DNA of 64,000 bases. Origin: Yamagishiella unicocca (taxonomy: Eukaryota; Chlorophyta; Chlorophyceae; Chlamydomonadales; Volvocaceae). The notes below the pieces were generated by a model that made no database searches, was not told the origin of the DNA, and saw nothing but the letters and a program-made list of their open reading frames with translations. This document shows positions 47,001-60,300 of the stretch, piece after piece (within the stretch, counting starts at the first letter, position 1; every line of letters starts with the position of its first letter). Position numbers and translations under genes: made by a program. Where the stretch lies: contig BDSL01000065.1 in NCBI GenBank assembly GCA_003116995.1, forward strand, positions 281,001 to 345,000, written 5' to 3'.

Positions 47001-50000
47001 CACCGCCCCCTGCCCACCTTTATTAATCGCCGCTTCCTCCATTCGCTTCGTCAGCGCTGCTCCCGTGTACCTGGTCGCGATGTTCTGAATGGCCGTAACC
47101 AACAGCAGACCGCTGTTGTAGTCAGCAGACATGGCCTGGGGGCGGGAGGGGGGGGCGCCCGTACATACACGTGTTGGCAAGATTGGGGTTGCCGGTTGCC
47201 GGTGTGGATGAGGTCAACCGCTAAGTCAGGAGCTCGAACATGCACCCCATGCAGCCACCCCTGCTTCCATGCCACCCCTGCTTCCATACAGCCCCTGCTT
47301 CCATACAGCCCCTGCTTCCATGCCGCCCCTGCTTCCATGCCGCCCCTGCTTCCATGCCGCCCCTGCTTCCATGCCCACCCATGCTTCCATGCCAACCCAT
47401 GCTTCCATGCCAACCCATGCCTCCATGCCACACGGTCCCAACCTGCAACAACTTACGTTTGCCAGTTCACTGTAGAGGCTGTACTGCAGCACGAAGCCCA
47501 GCTGTGCCGACTTGGTCACCAGGTCGGTCAGGTTGTACGATGTCGTGTAGTCGGGGGTGCCGGCAGCGGCCTTCGACTGGAACTGGATGGCCTGCAGCCG
47601 GGTGTTGATGCCAGACAGAATCTGGGGAGGGAGGGGGCCGCAGCACGGCGTCCGGGGCAGCATGAAGTGGCCGAGGTTGAGGGTTGCAACCATTGCGGGT
47701 GGCTCAAACGACCCAAACGAGCCACAGCATCATCGCAGGTCTGCGTGTGGGTCGCGAATGCAGCGCCCAGACAACAGCCCCTTGCGTGATGGTTCCAGCG
47801 AACCCACCCCGACCTTCAGCCCTGAGACCTCCAGTCCTGAGACCTCCAGTCCTGAGACCTCCAGTCCTGAGACCTTCAGTCCTGAGACCTCCAGTCCTGG
47901 CCTCATACCATGGCCACCAACCGCAATACACGCTCTAAAGCCGGCCTCACCTCCGCCACCTTATTGTACACGTTGACCATGTCCGGATCGTCAACGTACA
48001 CCGCCAGCCGGCGCCGCTTCCGCCCTCCGGCTCCGTTCGTCCGCCGGTCCATGCCTTTGGCCCTTCCGTCCGCCCTCTCATCTCCTCCCCAACCCGCATC
48101 GCCACCCGCCGACTGCCCCAGCTCGAGCCCCAGTTCCATCTGTTGCCGCATCAGCGCCTGCGGGCTCACCACGCCCCCTAGGACCAGGTCAGCACGCACG
48201 CTGCGCGGAAGGCTTGCGGCTGCCAGGTGCCGCGAAGAGGCAGGCCCCAGGCTCTCCTGCACGTGCAACTGCCGCTGCGCCTGGAGATGGCGGCGCCGAC
48301 GGTCGCGGGCTGTGGCAGCGCCGATGGCACTGGCGCTGCCCCCCGACAAAAAGGTCCCCCTTGCGACGGGAGGTGCGTTCTACGACCAGGGCGGGACGTG
48401 AGGCGGGGTTGGACGAGGGGTCAGCCGGTGGGGTGGCAACACGTGCTCGGCCGGGGCCGCGGCTCTCCGACGGGCAGCCAGCAGAGCCGCTTGACAAAAC
48501 ACGGCTGCCCCCGCGAGCTTCGCGCTCAGGTCGGCTGGCCGCGGGAGCTTCGCGCACAGGTCGGCTGGCCCCGGGAGCTTCGCGCACAGGTCGGCTGGCC
48601 CCGGGAGCTTCGCGCACAGGTTTGCATGCTATGCCCTGCGGTAAAGCATGCCTTCAGACCCGGCAGGTCAATATCATCACCAGGGAAGTATCCATCACCA
48701 GGTGGGTAGTCATCACCAGGTGGGTAGTCATCACCAGGTGGGTAATCAACCGACCCGCAGGTCCCTCAACGTGTACTGTGGTGCTTCAAGCGCCTAGCAG
48801 CACCGGCGCCTGACCAGCCAGATCCCACGACGGCGTGGCGGGCTGTTTGTGACCTCCACGACCCCCTGCCTCATCGTCACGTGCCCCAGTCAGCCCGAGG
48901 CATTAGCGGCACCCACCGAGATCGCCTTCGTCAGCACCGTGCTGTTAAAGTAGCACGCCTCTGCCACAAACGCAAACATGGCGTTGAGCTGGTCCTCGGC
49001 CGTAAGGTCCAAGATGCTGTGTATGAGAATTCGCCGGGCAGGGGGAGGGGAGGACAGCAAGTTTGGGTTAGGAGGACGTTCGTCTGCGATATCGTTAGGT
49101 GTTTGCGAGGTGGTGCGAGGTGGTGCGAGGTGGTGCGGTCGTGGACAGCAGGTCACGAGCCATAGGCTGGTGTCCGGGTTCGCAAGAGCCACGCGACTCG
49201 GACGTCGTACTCGCCATACTCGGACGCCGCACTTTGGCATTTGATTGCACCGCTAGCAGGAGACCGTAGCGACCTGACTCACGGACGATTGTGGGTTGTG
49301 GCCGCAGGTTTGGTCCGAATTCGACATAATTGAAAGCAACAACGGCAACGCAATTCATAGCAAAACCGCAGGCAGCCCCATTGCAGAGCAGCCCGTCGTG
49401 GCCCTCTGCTGGAGGTCAAGGAGGCCCCCCAGGCCCTTGTCCAACCACTTCCGTTGTCCAACCACTTCCGTTGTCCAACCACTTCCCTTGTCCAACCACT
49501 TCCCTTGTCCAACCACTTCCCTTGTCCAACCACTTCCCTTGTCCAACCACTTCCCTTGTCCAACCACTTCCCTTGTCCAACCACTTCCCTTGTCCAACCA
49601 CTTCCCTTGTCCAACCACTTCCCTTGTCCAACCACTTCCCTTGTTCAACCACTTCCCTTGTCCAACCACTTCCCTTGTCCAACCACTTCCCTTGTCCAAC
49701 CACTTCCCTTGTCCAACCACTTCCCTTGTTCAACCACTTCCCTTGCCCAACCACTTCCCTTGTCCAACCACTTCCCTTGTCCAACCACTTCCCTTGTCCA
49801 ACCACTTCCCTTGTTCAACCACTTCCCTTGTCCAACCACTTCCCTTGTCCAACCACTTCCCTTGTCCAACCACTTCCTTTGTCCAACCACTTCCCTTGTC
49901 CAACCACTCACCCGCCGCCTTCCTCCGCCAGCACTGCTGCCACGTACGTCGTGAGGGTGCCGATGAACGACACCGCGTTCTCACCGCTGTCCAGGTCGTA

Positions 50001-53000
50001 CGCGTAATAGCAGGATGTGGTGAACAAAGCTCTGCGTGCGTCGTGAAGGGGTGGGCGGCCGGCGGGAGGAGGCGGAAGCAGGAGGGGTGGTGAGTTGGTG
50101 GATTGACTGAGAGGTCAGAGAAGGCCAGTGAAGCCGCAAAGAAGCCTCGCCTGTGGAGGAGAGGTCGGTGCTGAGGGAAGCGGCCGCTACGGCGGCCGCA
50201 TGATACGCCTGGGCGGAGGCAGCAGCAGCACCAACCGAGTCGTACGCTGCCTTACTACGTAAAACGGCATCCATATATTCACGCCGCAAGGGCCGTGCTG
50301 GACGGGGGGCTGAAGTAATCCCGTGCCTAGTAGACGTTTGGGGTTTTCAATCCTTAATATCAGCCCATGTGGGGACCTTTTTACAAGGATTACTACCCTG
50401 GCTTCCGAACTTTAGGTAGCGTTCATGAAACCAACCCCCTTCTGGCAGCGCAGGAGTCCCGAACCCAACCTGACCCAACTGCAGGAACGCGCAATTCCTC
50501 ACACGGCCCAGGCGCGCCCATGGATACCTGATCGCGTAGAACACGCCCACCATCTGCGAGTTGGCAGCGATTACTGCACCCATGAGTGGATGACTCAGGT
50601 TGAATGTTTGAATGCTGGTGAGGACGATTGGAGCGGGAGGCGATGGCGGCAACGGCGGCGGCGATGCCAGCTGCGAGCTCGGCGAGGGCAGTGATGGAGG
50701 CGGCGAGGAGCTTGTGTTGGCGGGAAGGTTGACCATGAACTCGTTGTACGCCGCCAGCTCCAGGCCCATCGCGGTGAAGGCGGCGGTTTGCTGCGCCATC
50801 GTCACGGTGGTTAGTCGCTGCGTCGCCTGGAGCGTGTAGAAGCCCTGGTGCGGCGGCATTTGGGGGTCGGTCCGTGGAGAGACGTTAGGGTTCCATGGGG
50901 ATTGAGGCAGCGTCGGAATGGACTTACGGAACGGGCGTCCGTTTCAAACCGGCTGATACTTACTCCCATGCTATTGTAGTGCCACGGTGCGATCCGTCGG
51001 GCGCGCCGCGCGCACATGGCCATCGTCCTGCCCACCATCAACGTCATGCCCAGCGCCAACAGCCCAGGGAGGTAATACATATGATATCCAAATACCGCCA
51101 AACCTCCTCACCACGCGCTGCATTTCGGGCCCAATCCTACCCTCATTGCCCCCATCTCCTCCTCCCTTGACTGCTGCCATCGAGCCCCAACCATCCATGC
51201 ACCTCCCGCCTGCCGCGACTGCCCATCGTCATGCTGCTTAGGGTTCGCATCTGCAGCGCTCTTGTACTTCCTCGCCAGGTGCCAGGTGGGCTTCCAACCT
51301 CCTTGCTGACTGTTCCCCCTACCACCCCTCATCGACCCTGGCCGCCGGTCTGCGTGGCGTCCCCGGTTGGTGGCTAGATGGCGACATCCGGGCTGTCGTC
51401 TGAACTGCCTCTACTGCTTACACGGACGCTGGCCCGCGTCAGGTTGCGCAGCTAATGGCATTTAGGATGCATGGCTGGTTTCGTCCGTCCCGCATTCTCC
51501 GGTCACCAGCCCACCCGCCCTCAGCCCAGCTCGGCCGGGCTGACCCGGACCGGACCAATCCAGACCCGCCCGCCTAACCACCGCAGACCCACCTGCGCCA
51601 ACATCGCCACAGGTGACACGCTGACAGCGGGCATGGATGGACCCAGGTTTGACACCGTCATGGACAGCTGGATCAGGGAAAGATAGTCTTGGCAGTACCT
51701 ATAGGGCGACACTGCCATGGAGCCCTGTCCCTTGGCCCGCAGCGACACCGCTCCCAGGCCGGTGGTAACGAAGGCCTCATATCTGGGCGTCCACATATCG
51801 TTGGCCTGCCCCACGCAACCATTCAGTGGCCCTATCATGTGGACGGCGCCCGAAGCTGCCACCGGCGCCGCGGGCGGGGGCAAGCCCACGGTGACGTGTA
51901 TAGCAGCCACATCTACGGATGATTTGCTGAGCCGCTCAGGAAGCGCGTCCAGGACGTATGTGTGCAGCGCTGCTGGGTCCGACCCCAGCAGGTTGGACAT
52001 CTGGTTGGCTGCGTCCGCCTGCGTGGCGCGCGGGCGATGCGAGCGTTGGTACCGAAGGGTGGAACCCACACCCACGAAGAAAGAGCGGCCGCCCGAGAGG
52101 TCCGCAGGAAGTAGCCAGGCGGTGGCGCACGCGCTGTGTACGTGGCGGGAGGTGTGTCTAGAAGGGGAAGGGGAGCCCCCTTGAACTCCACCACGCATCC
52201 GGCCGCTTAACCCACGCCCGGATTCTCCCCCGGTGCTATCTTGTTGCGACCTCCGTGTCAACGCAACGCGATTGACAACGCAGGATTTCAACAGGCTCCA
52301 CTCCTAATATCAACACGCATTGTTTGATCTTCCGGGTTTGCACCCTATCACGAAGGTCGGCCCGGCCGTTCTAGGGCCACCTACAAGAGAGCGGGCCTAC
52401 CTGTACGGCCGCGAGCCGTGTGAGTGTTATAAGGGCATTGAGCGGATTAAGGCCCATGTTGCTGCCCATCAGCTCCAGGAGTGCCACCCGCTTCAGCACC
52501 TCTGCATAGGACGAGATGCCGGACACCACCTCAGCGGTGGCGTTGAGCGCGTACGACAGAACGGAAACATTGGCGCGGTTTGCGGCCGCGGTGAGGATGT
52601 CGTACACCACCTCCAACGTGTACAGGCCGCCCACGGATGCTGCCAACGGCGCCGGCGGCGGCGAGGGCGGCGAAGGGACCGGCGAGCCCAACGTGTTGGT
52701 CGCGGCCGTCGCATTCCGTGCCGCTGCTTCTGCCGCCTCCTCAGCTAACAACGCCTGCCGCATCGCTTCCAGTTGGACCAGCTGTCGCATTCCTTCCGCT
52801 GCCACAATGCGTGCCAGCACTGTCACGTTGGCGACTCCCCCGGTGGTGGAGTATACGGACGCGTTCAGCAGCGCTGCGCCCAGCACTGCCAAGGCACCCA
52901 TCTCTACATCCGCCGCCAGCAACGCCACCGCCAGGTTGCGAGTCGTCGCATTGGCACTGGGTAACATGCTGAACGGCTGTAGCTGCAGCGAATCTAGGCC

Positions 53001-53955
53001 GTAGGCATGCAGGCTGATGTTGAACGTGCCATAAAGCTCAGTCATGTTCTGCCGTATTACTGAGGCGTTGTTGGTTAGCTTGCTGGTGGCGCTGGTGCTT
53101 ACGTCCAAGTCGGTGCTGTCTGGCCCAGCTGACACCACGAGCTCCAAGTGCGATAGGCACATGAAGGACGCATAGCCCACACTTGCTTGCGATGCATTTA
53201 ACGGTGCGGCCGCCGACAGCTGGAACGGCAGCGGCAGTTTTGTGAACAGGTCGACGCAAGAGGCGCCCGGCTGAATGTCCACCTACGGCGCAGCGGAAAC
53301 GAAGGTCCTAATAGGCGAAGATGCATAGCAGGACAATCCGAGCGTCAATGCAGTCATCAGGCGGGGGGGGGGGGCACAGCTCGCTACTTATGCTGCATGC
53401 GCGATGAACCCTGTCCCCTTTTTGCAGTAACGGGTAGTCACCGAAAACACGCCAGGTTACACAAAAACCCTACGGCGCTGCCTGACTCACTCTGTAGACC
53501 TCATCAGCATTTTCCGAAAAAGATGCATTAAAGACACCGTTTATGTCCGTGGTGCGGTTCGCGGCCAAGCTGCCACTGCGCATGCCTGATATCCTTGCCT
53601 GTGTACGTTGACCCGGCAGCCGACAAAGAATGTTGGTCAGCCGATCTTTAACCTAGCCGTGCACATACGATACCGTTAACCTGGAGGCAGCTAATAGGGA
53701 GGCGCGCACCTGGCAGCTGCGCAGTGGCCCTGACAGCCGGGCAAGGCCACCCACGATACCTTGACCTGTGATCACGTGAATAGCATTAAAACGAAGCATC
53801 CCATGCAGAATGCATCATCCGCCATCAATTGTGCAGTCTGGCGCGGGACGGCCGACTTAACAACGTCGACACCCACCTTGCACCAGTCGTGGAATGGCAA
53901 ACCATAAAAGCAGGAAAGCAGGAGCTAAAACTGTGGCCCTGAAGTCAGGCCTCAT
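44097..53955 (-). CDS. Gene B: type I membrane glycoprotein with large ectodomain, family not recognised
   Basis: Fourteen exons join exactly in frame to 1,360 aa: 53955-53877, 53765-53710, 53598-53491, 53282-52401, 52018-51593, 50844-50528, 50031-49912, 49016-48917, 48379-47951, 47621-47457, 47135-47018, 46618-46422, 45844-45710, 45047-44097. Order: signal peptide (MRPDFRATVLAPAFLLLWFA); residues ~27-90 with C.....NRTTDINGVF...C, resembling a carboxypeptidase-regulatory-like beta-sandwich (inference); a long helical, Ala-rich ectodomain with about a dozen N-glycosylation sequons in the first four exons; SPVPSPPSPPPAP and SSPPPSLPSP linkers of hydroxyproline-rich-glycoprotein type; one membrane helix at about 971-991 followed by YRYKRKRQ; and a 369-residue Ser/Pro/Gly/Asn-rich cytoplasmic tail without an enzymatic domain. 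Topology suggests a cell-wall-facing adhesion or receptor-like protein, but no function is established. It is a tandem paralogue of gene A. Confidence 0.82.
45048..45709 (-). other. Gene B intron 13 with inverted motifs at both ends
   Basis: In the sense direction the donor side carries AAGACCCGGTTGTACACAAC then AAAGGAAACG (plus 45631-45658). The acceptor side carries CTAAACGGTTTTCCTTTCGT then ACAGGTTCTT (plus 45104-45140), roughly its reverse complement. This is the clearest example of the paired motif found in introns of several genes here. Confidence 0.6.
47255..47430. repeat. 17-18-bp minisatellite in gene B intron 10
   Basis: About ten copies of CCCCTGCTTCCATGCCG-like units lie between exons 47621-47457 and 47135-47018. 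Confidence 0.9.
47818..47898. repeat. 15-bp minisatellite in gene B intron 9
   Basis: Five to six copies of CCTGAGACCTCCAGT. Confidence 0.9.
48526..48745. repeat. 30-bp and 17-bp repeats in gene B intron 8
   Basis: Four copies of a 30-bp unit containing GGGAGCTTCGCGCACAGGTC occupy 48526-48622. Three to four copies of CATCACCAGGTGGGTAGT follow at about 48675-48745. Confidence 0.88.
49437..49908. repeat. 17-bp minisatellite (~27 copies) in gene B intron 7
   Basis: CTTGTCCAACCACTTCC repeated about 27 times with very few variants, beginning two bases after the donor side of the exon that ends at 49912. The open frames over it are artefacts of the repeat. Confidence 0.97.
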
Positions 53956-55712
53956 GTGTGGCCAGGCTCAGAACATTCAAATGTCTTGTCCGGTCATGCG
54001 GCAATATCGGCAAATTATCAAATAGTCACTGCTTTAATAGCTGAACCAGTTGCGGATGCGCTTCGTTATACAGGAAGGTTGTCGGTGTAGGCGATAGCGC
54101 GATACTCATGGCGTTCATAGACACGAAAGCTGTATTCATCATATACATACTGATTTGCGCTGTGTATTGGGTCACCTAATGATTTAGCAAACCCATAAGG
54201 TTTTCGTGGGCCCAAGGCTTGCGTTTCGTTTGCCTGCCGTATATCACACAAGTCCGGCCCGACAACTGCCGCAAGTGCCGATTGAGTCGGCAAGCATTCC
54301 GACCTTTTATAATAACTATTTTGTGCTGGCTCATCTGATAACATTGGTCCCTTATCGGAATTTGGGGCAATATCCAGACTTTCCAACCCACCTGAAGGTC
54401 TACCACGGGTCCTGAGGTTTACCGTCCAATGGAAGGCCCGGCGGGCAGCAGCTATCGGAGCCAAAATAATATATACAGTCCAGATTAGTTGCTTTTGGGT
54501 TTCGCGTCTTGGAGAGTGCCAGAGAGGGATGCGTGCTCATTCGCTGGCTTGGCGGTTCACTGGGGATGGCTTCGCGAAGGACAGGATCGGCGTGTAACAG
54601 CAAGATGGAGCAATGGACTGCTCTGATGGCGATCCAGCCGACCCAGCCGGTGTAGTACAGGTGACCCCAACAGGAAGGGCTGCGCGTCGTGAAGTGCATG
54701 GTCGTTCTGGTAACCCTTGGCAATCCATCAGAACGCAAAGTGAAGAGGTGATGTCCTTCCAAACCTGAATTATATGACTGCCCCCAGGATTGTGAAGGTG
54801 GGGGTCTTAGTGAACCTGCCGTCCTCGACTGCGCCGCGCTAGCGACCATCTCGCACCTTTTGGTGCCATTGGTGCCGGTCTTTTACCTGCCCAAACCCCA
54901 GAGTCACTATCGGACTAGGGGCGCCGCTGGCGGCTGGAACGAATGTCCGGTGGGTTCCGGCCGTGCTGTTCGTGCTTTCCTGGCTGACCGTATTGGCCGA
55001 CTCCAGGCCTGACTGGACGTGCGCTGTCGTTAGCGCTTAGGCTACAACTGACCAGATCGTAGACAAGTTCGCAGGTGAACGCCGCAAGCCGGTTCTGCCC
55101 CGGGTATCCTGATTCCCGACCGAAGCGCGGCCCACAGCTGCACTGTTCCTTGCGGGGCAACAGATGCTCGCCACTGTCGTTACACGTTTGTAACTGGGCA
55201 CCTCGTGCGAGAGGTTACATTGAGCACGGCCGGGATTACCAGGAGTGGCATCCAGCCGTGCTAAGGCGGTGTAGGCTACGTGGGCCCGATATGCGCACCC
55301 TCAGCACCCTATCCGATTGTGAGCCAGCTATTGTCCAACGCCGAAAGCTATCAGACGATATAAGACGACGTCCGTTACTCAGTGTCAACGCATCCTACCT
55401 AACAATGCACCCGCGAGATATTTCACTCCAACCGTCGCGATTCGTGTTTCTGGAGCGGCGCCGTAACCATGACCAATGCCCGCGAATCGACTTTGTCGGT
55501 TCTGGCGCATGACATGGGCACCGACGGGGCGGCATGACCATGTCAGACGCAGAGTGCCCGCACAGGCCCGCAATCAATGCGAATTGGTGATACTCCAGGA
55601 CAGGCATCAGAGGCAAGATGAGCAGCCCACATCAATGCCTGGAAGGGCCTGAAACCAAACCTCCAATCCGATCTGTGCTTGCTGGTTCGACCGTAGCCAC
55701 AGCCAACCCTAT

Positions 55713-55825
55713 GCCTTTTGGGGCGTCTGCTGGCTGCTAGCGCTGGCTTTTCGTACGGTGAGGTCTCAGTATGGGGCCGCCCCTCTTGTCCCCAGCTTGA
55801 CCGGGCTTGCGGACACTTACAATGA
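55713..55825 (-). repeat. Dispersed repeat family, distant inverted copy 9
   Basis: CCTTTTGGGGCGTCTGCTGG, then CTAGCGCTGGCTTTTCGTAC and GCCCCTCTTGTCCCC. Close to the reverse complement of the 19.84-20.01 kb copy, showing that the family is dispersed and not one local array. Confidence 0.7.
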
Positions 55826-57121
55826 TGATATCAAGACGAAGCCCTAACCCGCAATAGATAATTGTCGCGGCGGCAAGCAGATTACATACGCCCGCCTGTA
55901 AATGCAGGACGTTCAGAGGTAAAGCTCTGCGTCGACCTTCGGCAGCACACTGCAACGTCCTAGGTAGGAATAACTGCTACAGTGGGCCCCTGACGCGCTG
56001 CTAGGCATATGAAAATACAGGGTTAGGTGCGTGCACCTGTGGCATGTGTAAAAAACATGTACACGGTTTGCCGCAGCAAAAGCTGATGAGCTCAGGGACC
56101 GCGGCTGCCGTTAGCACTAGTCGTCACGACTAGCCACGAGCAAACGGGAGACGGAATCAGGATGACGCAGGCCTCACTAGTCATCGGCCGACTCTGACGC
56201 TATGTGGCGTAAACTGGCAACCAAGCAATGGCAGCGCAACCCAGTGTAAAGCAATGGAAAAGCACATAGGAATGCAAGACGTTTTAGAGACCTATTAATC
56301 GTGTAGAACGATAAAAAGTGGGATAGGGAAGAAAATCAGGACATGGCCGATAAGGCCGATACTTGGCAGACGCAGGCTTTGGCTTCAATTTCCATGTACC
56401 ACACAATCTGTAAAGTCATGCATTAATCTTTTCCGCATGGTCCGCATACCTCGCTCCGGAGCAACACCGTAACAGAATTCCCCGCCATCCCCTGGCCACA
56501 GCAGCTGCCAGTGTCACGAACGAACGCCCAGGAGCCGAGGGAAGAAGCTACCTCCATGTACCTCTATAGGCTCCGCGGTGGGGATCTGGTTGGGGCATGG
56601 GAAGGCGAGGAGGTGCGCAGGGGCACATGCGGGGGGACGTCAGCACACAAGCAGCAGCACCCATCGAAATACAGCTAGCAGAAGATATAATGCACAGGCG
56701 CGCGACATGGGAAGCCGCACGGAGAGGCCGCACGACTAGTTATCCAAGTTAAGGGATAGGTTGGGATTAAGCCCCGTAAGGCCCGGAAGGAAGGTCTCAC
56801 CGGTGCGTCGTGGGCGGTGGGGCCGTAGCCGAGCTGGGGACCAGGTTCTGTGGTGGGGAAGATGGGCGGGGCCGAAACGTAGTCAGCCAGGATTTTGCGG
56901 TGCATTGGAGGGTACGGGGTTTAGGGTCGCTGCGGTGCGTGGGTTACCAAGGTCACTAAGAAATGCCCATGACCAAAGGAAGGTGATGACGTGAGGTGGA
57001 GCCTTGCAGCCGGCATTACATATGACGTGCATTGGAAGGAGCCTACCCAGAGCCAAGGCACGCAAATTGAGGCCTAAACGTAAGAGAAGCCATTGAGGAC
57101 TAATACCATCCACTGTAACCG

Positions 57122-57126
57122 TTACA
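57122..57126 (-). terminator. Candidate TGTAA poly(A) signal for gene A
   Basis: TGTAA on the minus strand about 175 bases beyond the gene A stop codon. Confidence 0.45.
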
Positions 57127-57300
57127 ACCACCACCTGTCGATTGGCGTTCTGGTGGTTTGCCTTTGTTCCGGTGCACGTCGGTCCTCCGTCTTCCTCAGT
57201 GTCAGGCGATGTGCTCGATGGTTCTACCTTTTGGTCTTGAACCCACTGTAACCGTCACAACAACCACCAGCAACAGCACCATCCACAGGCACGGGCGCCT

Positions 57301-60300
57301 TCACACGCTGCCTGTTGTTGTCTGCCACGTCGCCCCTGCCACGTAAGCACCACATACCGGTGGGGCAAGGCCCTGTGATGAAGGATAGCCTTGGGGCGTT
57401 GCAGCAGCCTGCGGCGTTCCGGGCGCGTCCGGCGTTCCGGGCCCCTCGGGCTGCAGCTCGACACCCTCTCGAGCGCCTTCAACCGTATCGGCCGGCTCCA
57501 AACGGGCATGGGTGCAGTCGTTGTCGCCGTTATTACCGGCAGCGGCAGCAGCAACTTCGGCAGCGGAGATGTCCGCGGTCGGAGCGTTGGATGGCTGCTG
57601 GTCGCTTTTGCTGCAACCAGCAGCAGCAGTAGCATTGGCGGTTGAAGGTCTATGACCGTCCGGCTCGACAGTCACGAGCTGCAACTGACTGGGCTTCACA
57701 ATCGGTGGGAGCTGCAGAGCGGCAGAGATCGTGCGGCGGGGGCATACGCGGGCGGCAGAGTCAGACGAGGGAAAATGTGGACGCTGCGACAACCGCACCT
57801 AACGGGGCTCGTTCTGGTGACGTACGCAGATGTATCCCTGCCCTGCCCACCTTGACGGCCCATCCGGGCATTATGCCGTTCTTCCCAGCAGGCTCGCCGC
57901 CGCCAGGCTCGATAAGGTAGGGCAGCAGCGGAAGCGGGGGGTAGTCCAGTGCGGCCAGGTCCGTGTTGTCGATGACATTGCCCTGGAGGGCCGAGGAGGA
58001 GTGCGGAGGCCCGTTGGTTGGTGGGGATACTAGGGGCCACGAGGATGCGGATGGCGCGGTACCAGGCGAGTCCATCGGCAAGGTGTTTGGGCTTCTCTGG
58101 CCTCACATCGCCATCCCTGCTATCTTCGTCCTACGACGGTGTCCGCCCGGCGAGCCCGCTCTTCCCTGGCGAGTCGCTCTTCCCCTGCCCTGCCCATCCT
58201 TCCCCGGCGAGCCCGCGCTTCCCCTGCCCTGCCCATCCCTCCCCGGCGAGCCCGCTCTTCCCCTGCCCTGCCCATCCTTCCATGCGAGCCCGCCCTTCCC
58301 CTGCCCTGCCCACCTTGACAGCCCATCCGGGCATCATGCCGTTCATCCCAGCATACTCGCCGCCGCCAGGGTAATTGGCGTAGGGCAGCAGCGGCAGCGG
58401 GGGTAAGTCCAGTTCGGCCGGGTCCGTGGCGGCGATGCAATTGCCCTGGAGGAGAGGGGTGAGGAGGAGTGCGGAGGCACGTCGGTTGGTGGGTGCTACG
58501 GGGCACGAGGATGCGGATGGCGCGATACCAGGCGAGTCCATCGGCAAGGTGTTTGGGCTTCTCTGGCCTCACATCGCCATCCCTGCTATCTTTGTCCCAT
58601 GATGATGTTCACATAAGTGTCACCCCACGGCACCATGGATCCGAACGCCCGGGCATACGTGCATACCGGGGACCCTTCCCTAAGGCTTCTTTGCCACGCG
58701 CCGCCCCCAAGCGCTTCATTGCTACCCCAAACAGATAAAACACACCGCACGATACGCACCTGACCACGACGTCTACGACGGCACTGACACACTATAAGGC
58801 AGATCACTATCACTGCTGCAATTACACTCGCAACAACAACTGGTATTAGGAATATTAGTCTGGGGAAAATGCTGCCTGGGGAATTGCCGTCGTCTGGCTT
58901 AAAGCCGACCGGGAGATTGCCGCCGCCAATGCCGCCACCGCCATTGTTGTCTGGCGGTGTCGGTGATGGCGAAGATGTCGGGGGCATGTACCCTGACGCC
59001 TCCTGGGCCTCCGCGAACAACGCTGCGGGGAAGAAAAACGCCACAGGGGCGCGAGCATAGGGAATCCAATGTAAGTCTGCGTACTATAATTCAGGTAAAG
59101 GACCAGGACATGGTCGAGGTGCGTGCCCCCTTGTTTCCCCTAGTGCTCCGCCTGTAGTGTCAACGGTAGTAGTTATTCCAGTATCCTTACAGTATCCCAT
59201 CCGTAGTGTCCATCTTTGTTGTAGCCCTAGCGCCCAAGGCACCCCTCCCTTTCCTGGGGATCTTCACCTGCGTCAAGTTTCACCGCCGCTAGGGCGCCGG
59301 CCAACCGCGGCTCGACGTACGTGGCCGCAGAGGACCACATGGTCGATGCAGACACACTCAAACCGCTTCCAAGGGCCTGCGAACGGCCGGTTCACCAGAT
59401 GCAGGCGACGAGGGCGATTCATTCACTCGCGGCTGTGAGGTGTGGTCCAGGCGAGTTAGCGCGGCAATCGCGTCGGGATCCGAGACCGAAAGGAGGGATG
59501 GGACCTCACTACTGTGGCGAGGAGGTCCGCCGCTTGCGGTAGCCGCAACATGCCGTGGAGGAGCGTGCACTGAAACCCTGAAACTGCACGGCATTGTACG
59601 ATGAGATGAGACCAGACAACGTGCCGTGGAAGGAGCGTGCACTGACACCCTGAAACTGTACGGCATTGTACGATGAGACGAGACCAGACAACGTGCCGTG
59701 GAAGGAGCGTGCACTGACACCCTGAAACTGTACGGCATTGTACGATGAGACGAGACCAGACAACGTGCCGTGGAAGGAGCGTGCACTGACACCCTGAAAC
59801 TGTACGGCATTGTACGATGAGACGAGACCAGACAACGTGCCGTGGAAGGAGCGTGCACTGACACCCTGAAACTGCACGGCATTGTACGATGAGACGAGAC
59901 CAGACAACGTGCCGTGGAAGGAGCGTGCACTGACACCCTGAAACTGTACGGCATTGTACGATGAGACGAGACCAGACAACGTGCCGTGGAAGGAGCGTGC
60001 ACTGACACCCTGAAACTGCACGGCATTGTACGATGAGACGAGACCAGACAACGTGCCGTGGAAGGAGCGTGCACTGACACCCTGAAACTGTACGGCATTG
60101 TACGATGAGACGAGACCAGACAACGTGCCGTGGAAGGAGCGTGCACTGACACCCTGAAACTGTACGGCATTGTACGATGAGACGAGACCAGACAACGTGC
60201 CGTGGAAGGAGCGTGCACTGACACCCTGAAACTGTACGGCATTGTACGATGAGACGAGACCAGACAACGTGCCGTGGAAGGAGCGTGGCTGGGGCTGACT

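Larger units (their letters stand above)
53956..57300. other. Intergenic between genes B and A
   Basis: No gene was recognised. It contains the gene B promoter (no clear TATA), the gene A 3' UTR with a TGTAA at 57122-57126, and one inverted copy of the dispersed repeat at 55.7 kb. A block containing CACTGTAACCGTTACAACCA is echoed about 130 bases later (CACTGTAACCGTCACAACAA). Confidence 0.5.

Noticed and set aside
49296..50093. Pro/His/Phe-rich frames over the 17-bp array
   Set aside because: The array gives open frames on both strands and in several phases; it sits in a gene B intron.
50967..51101. Hydrophobic minus-strand frame (LPGLLALGMTLMVGR...) between gene B exons 5 and 6
   Set aside because: No acceptor gives a frame compatible with the flanking phase-0 exons (a stop appears), and gene A has no counterpart. 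Direct joining gives VAMLAQ|GFY in both paralogues.
59023..59044. MAFFFPA as a second start or signal peptide before the gene A membrane exon
   Set aside because: The sequence is the intron's pyrimidine tract plus CAG acceptor; the exon starts at 59022 in the phase shared with gene B.
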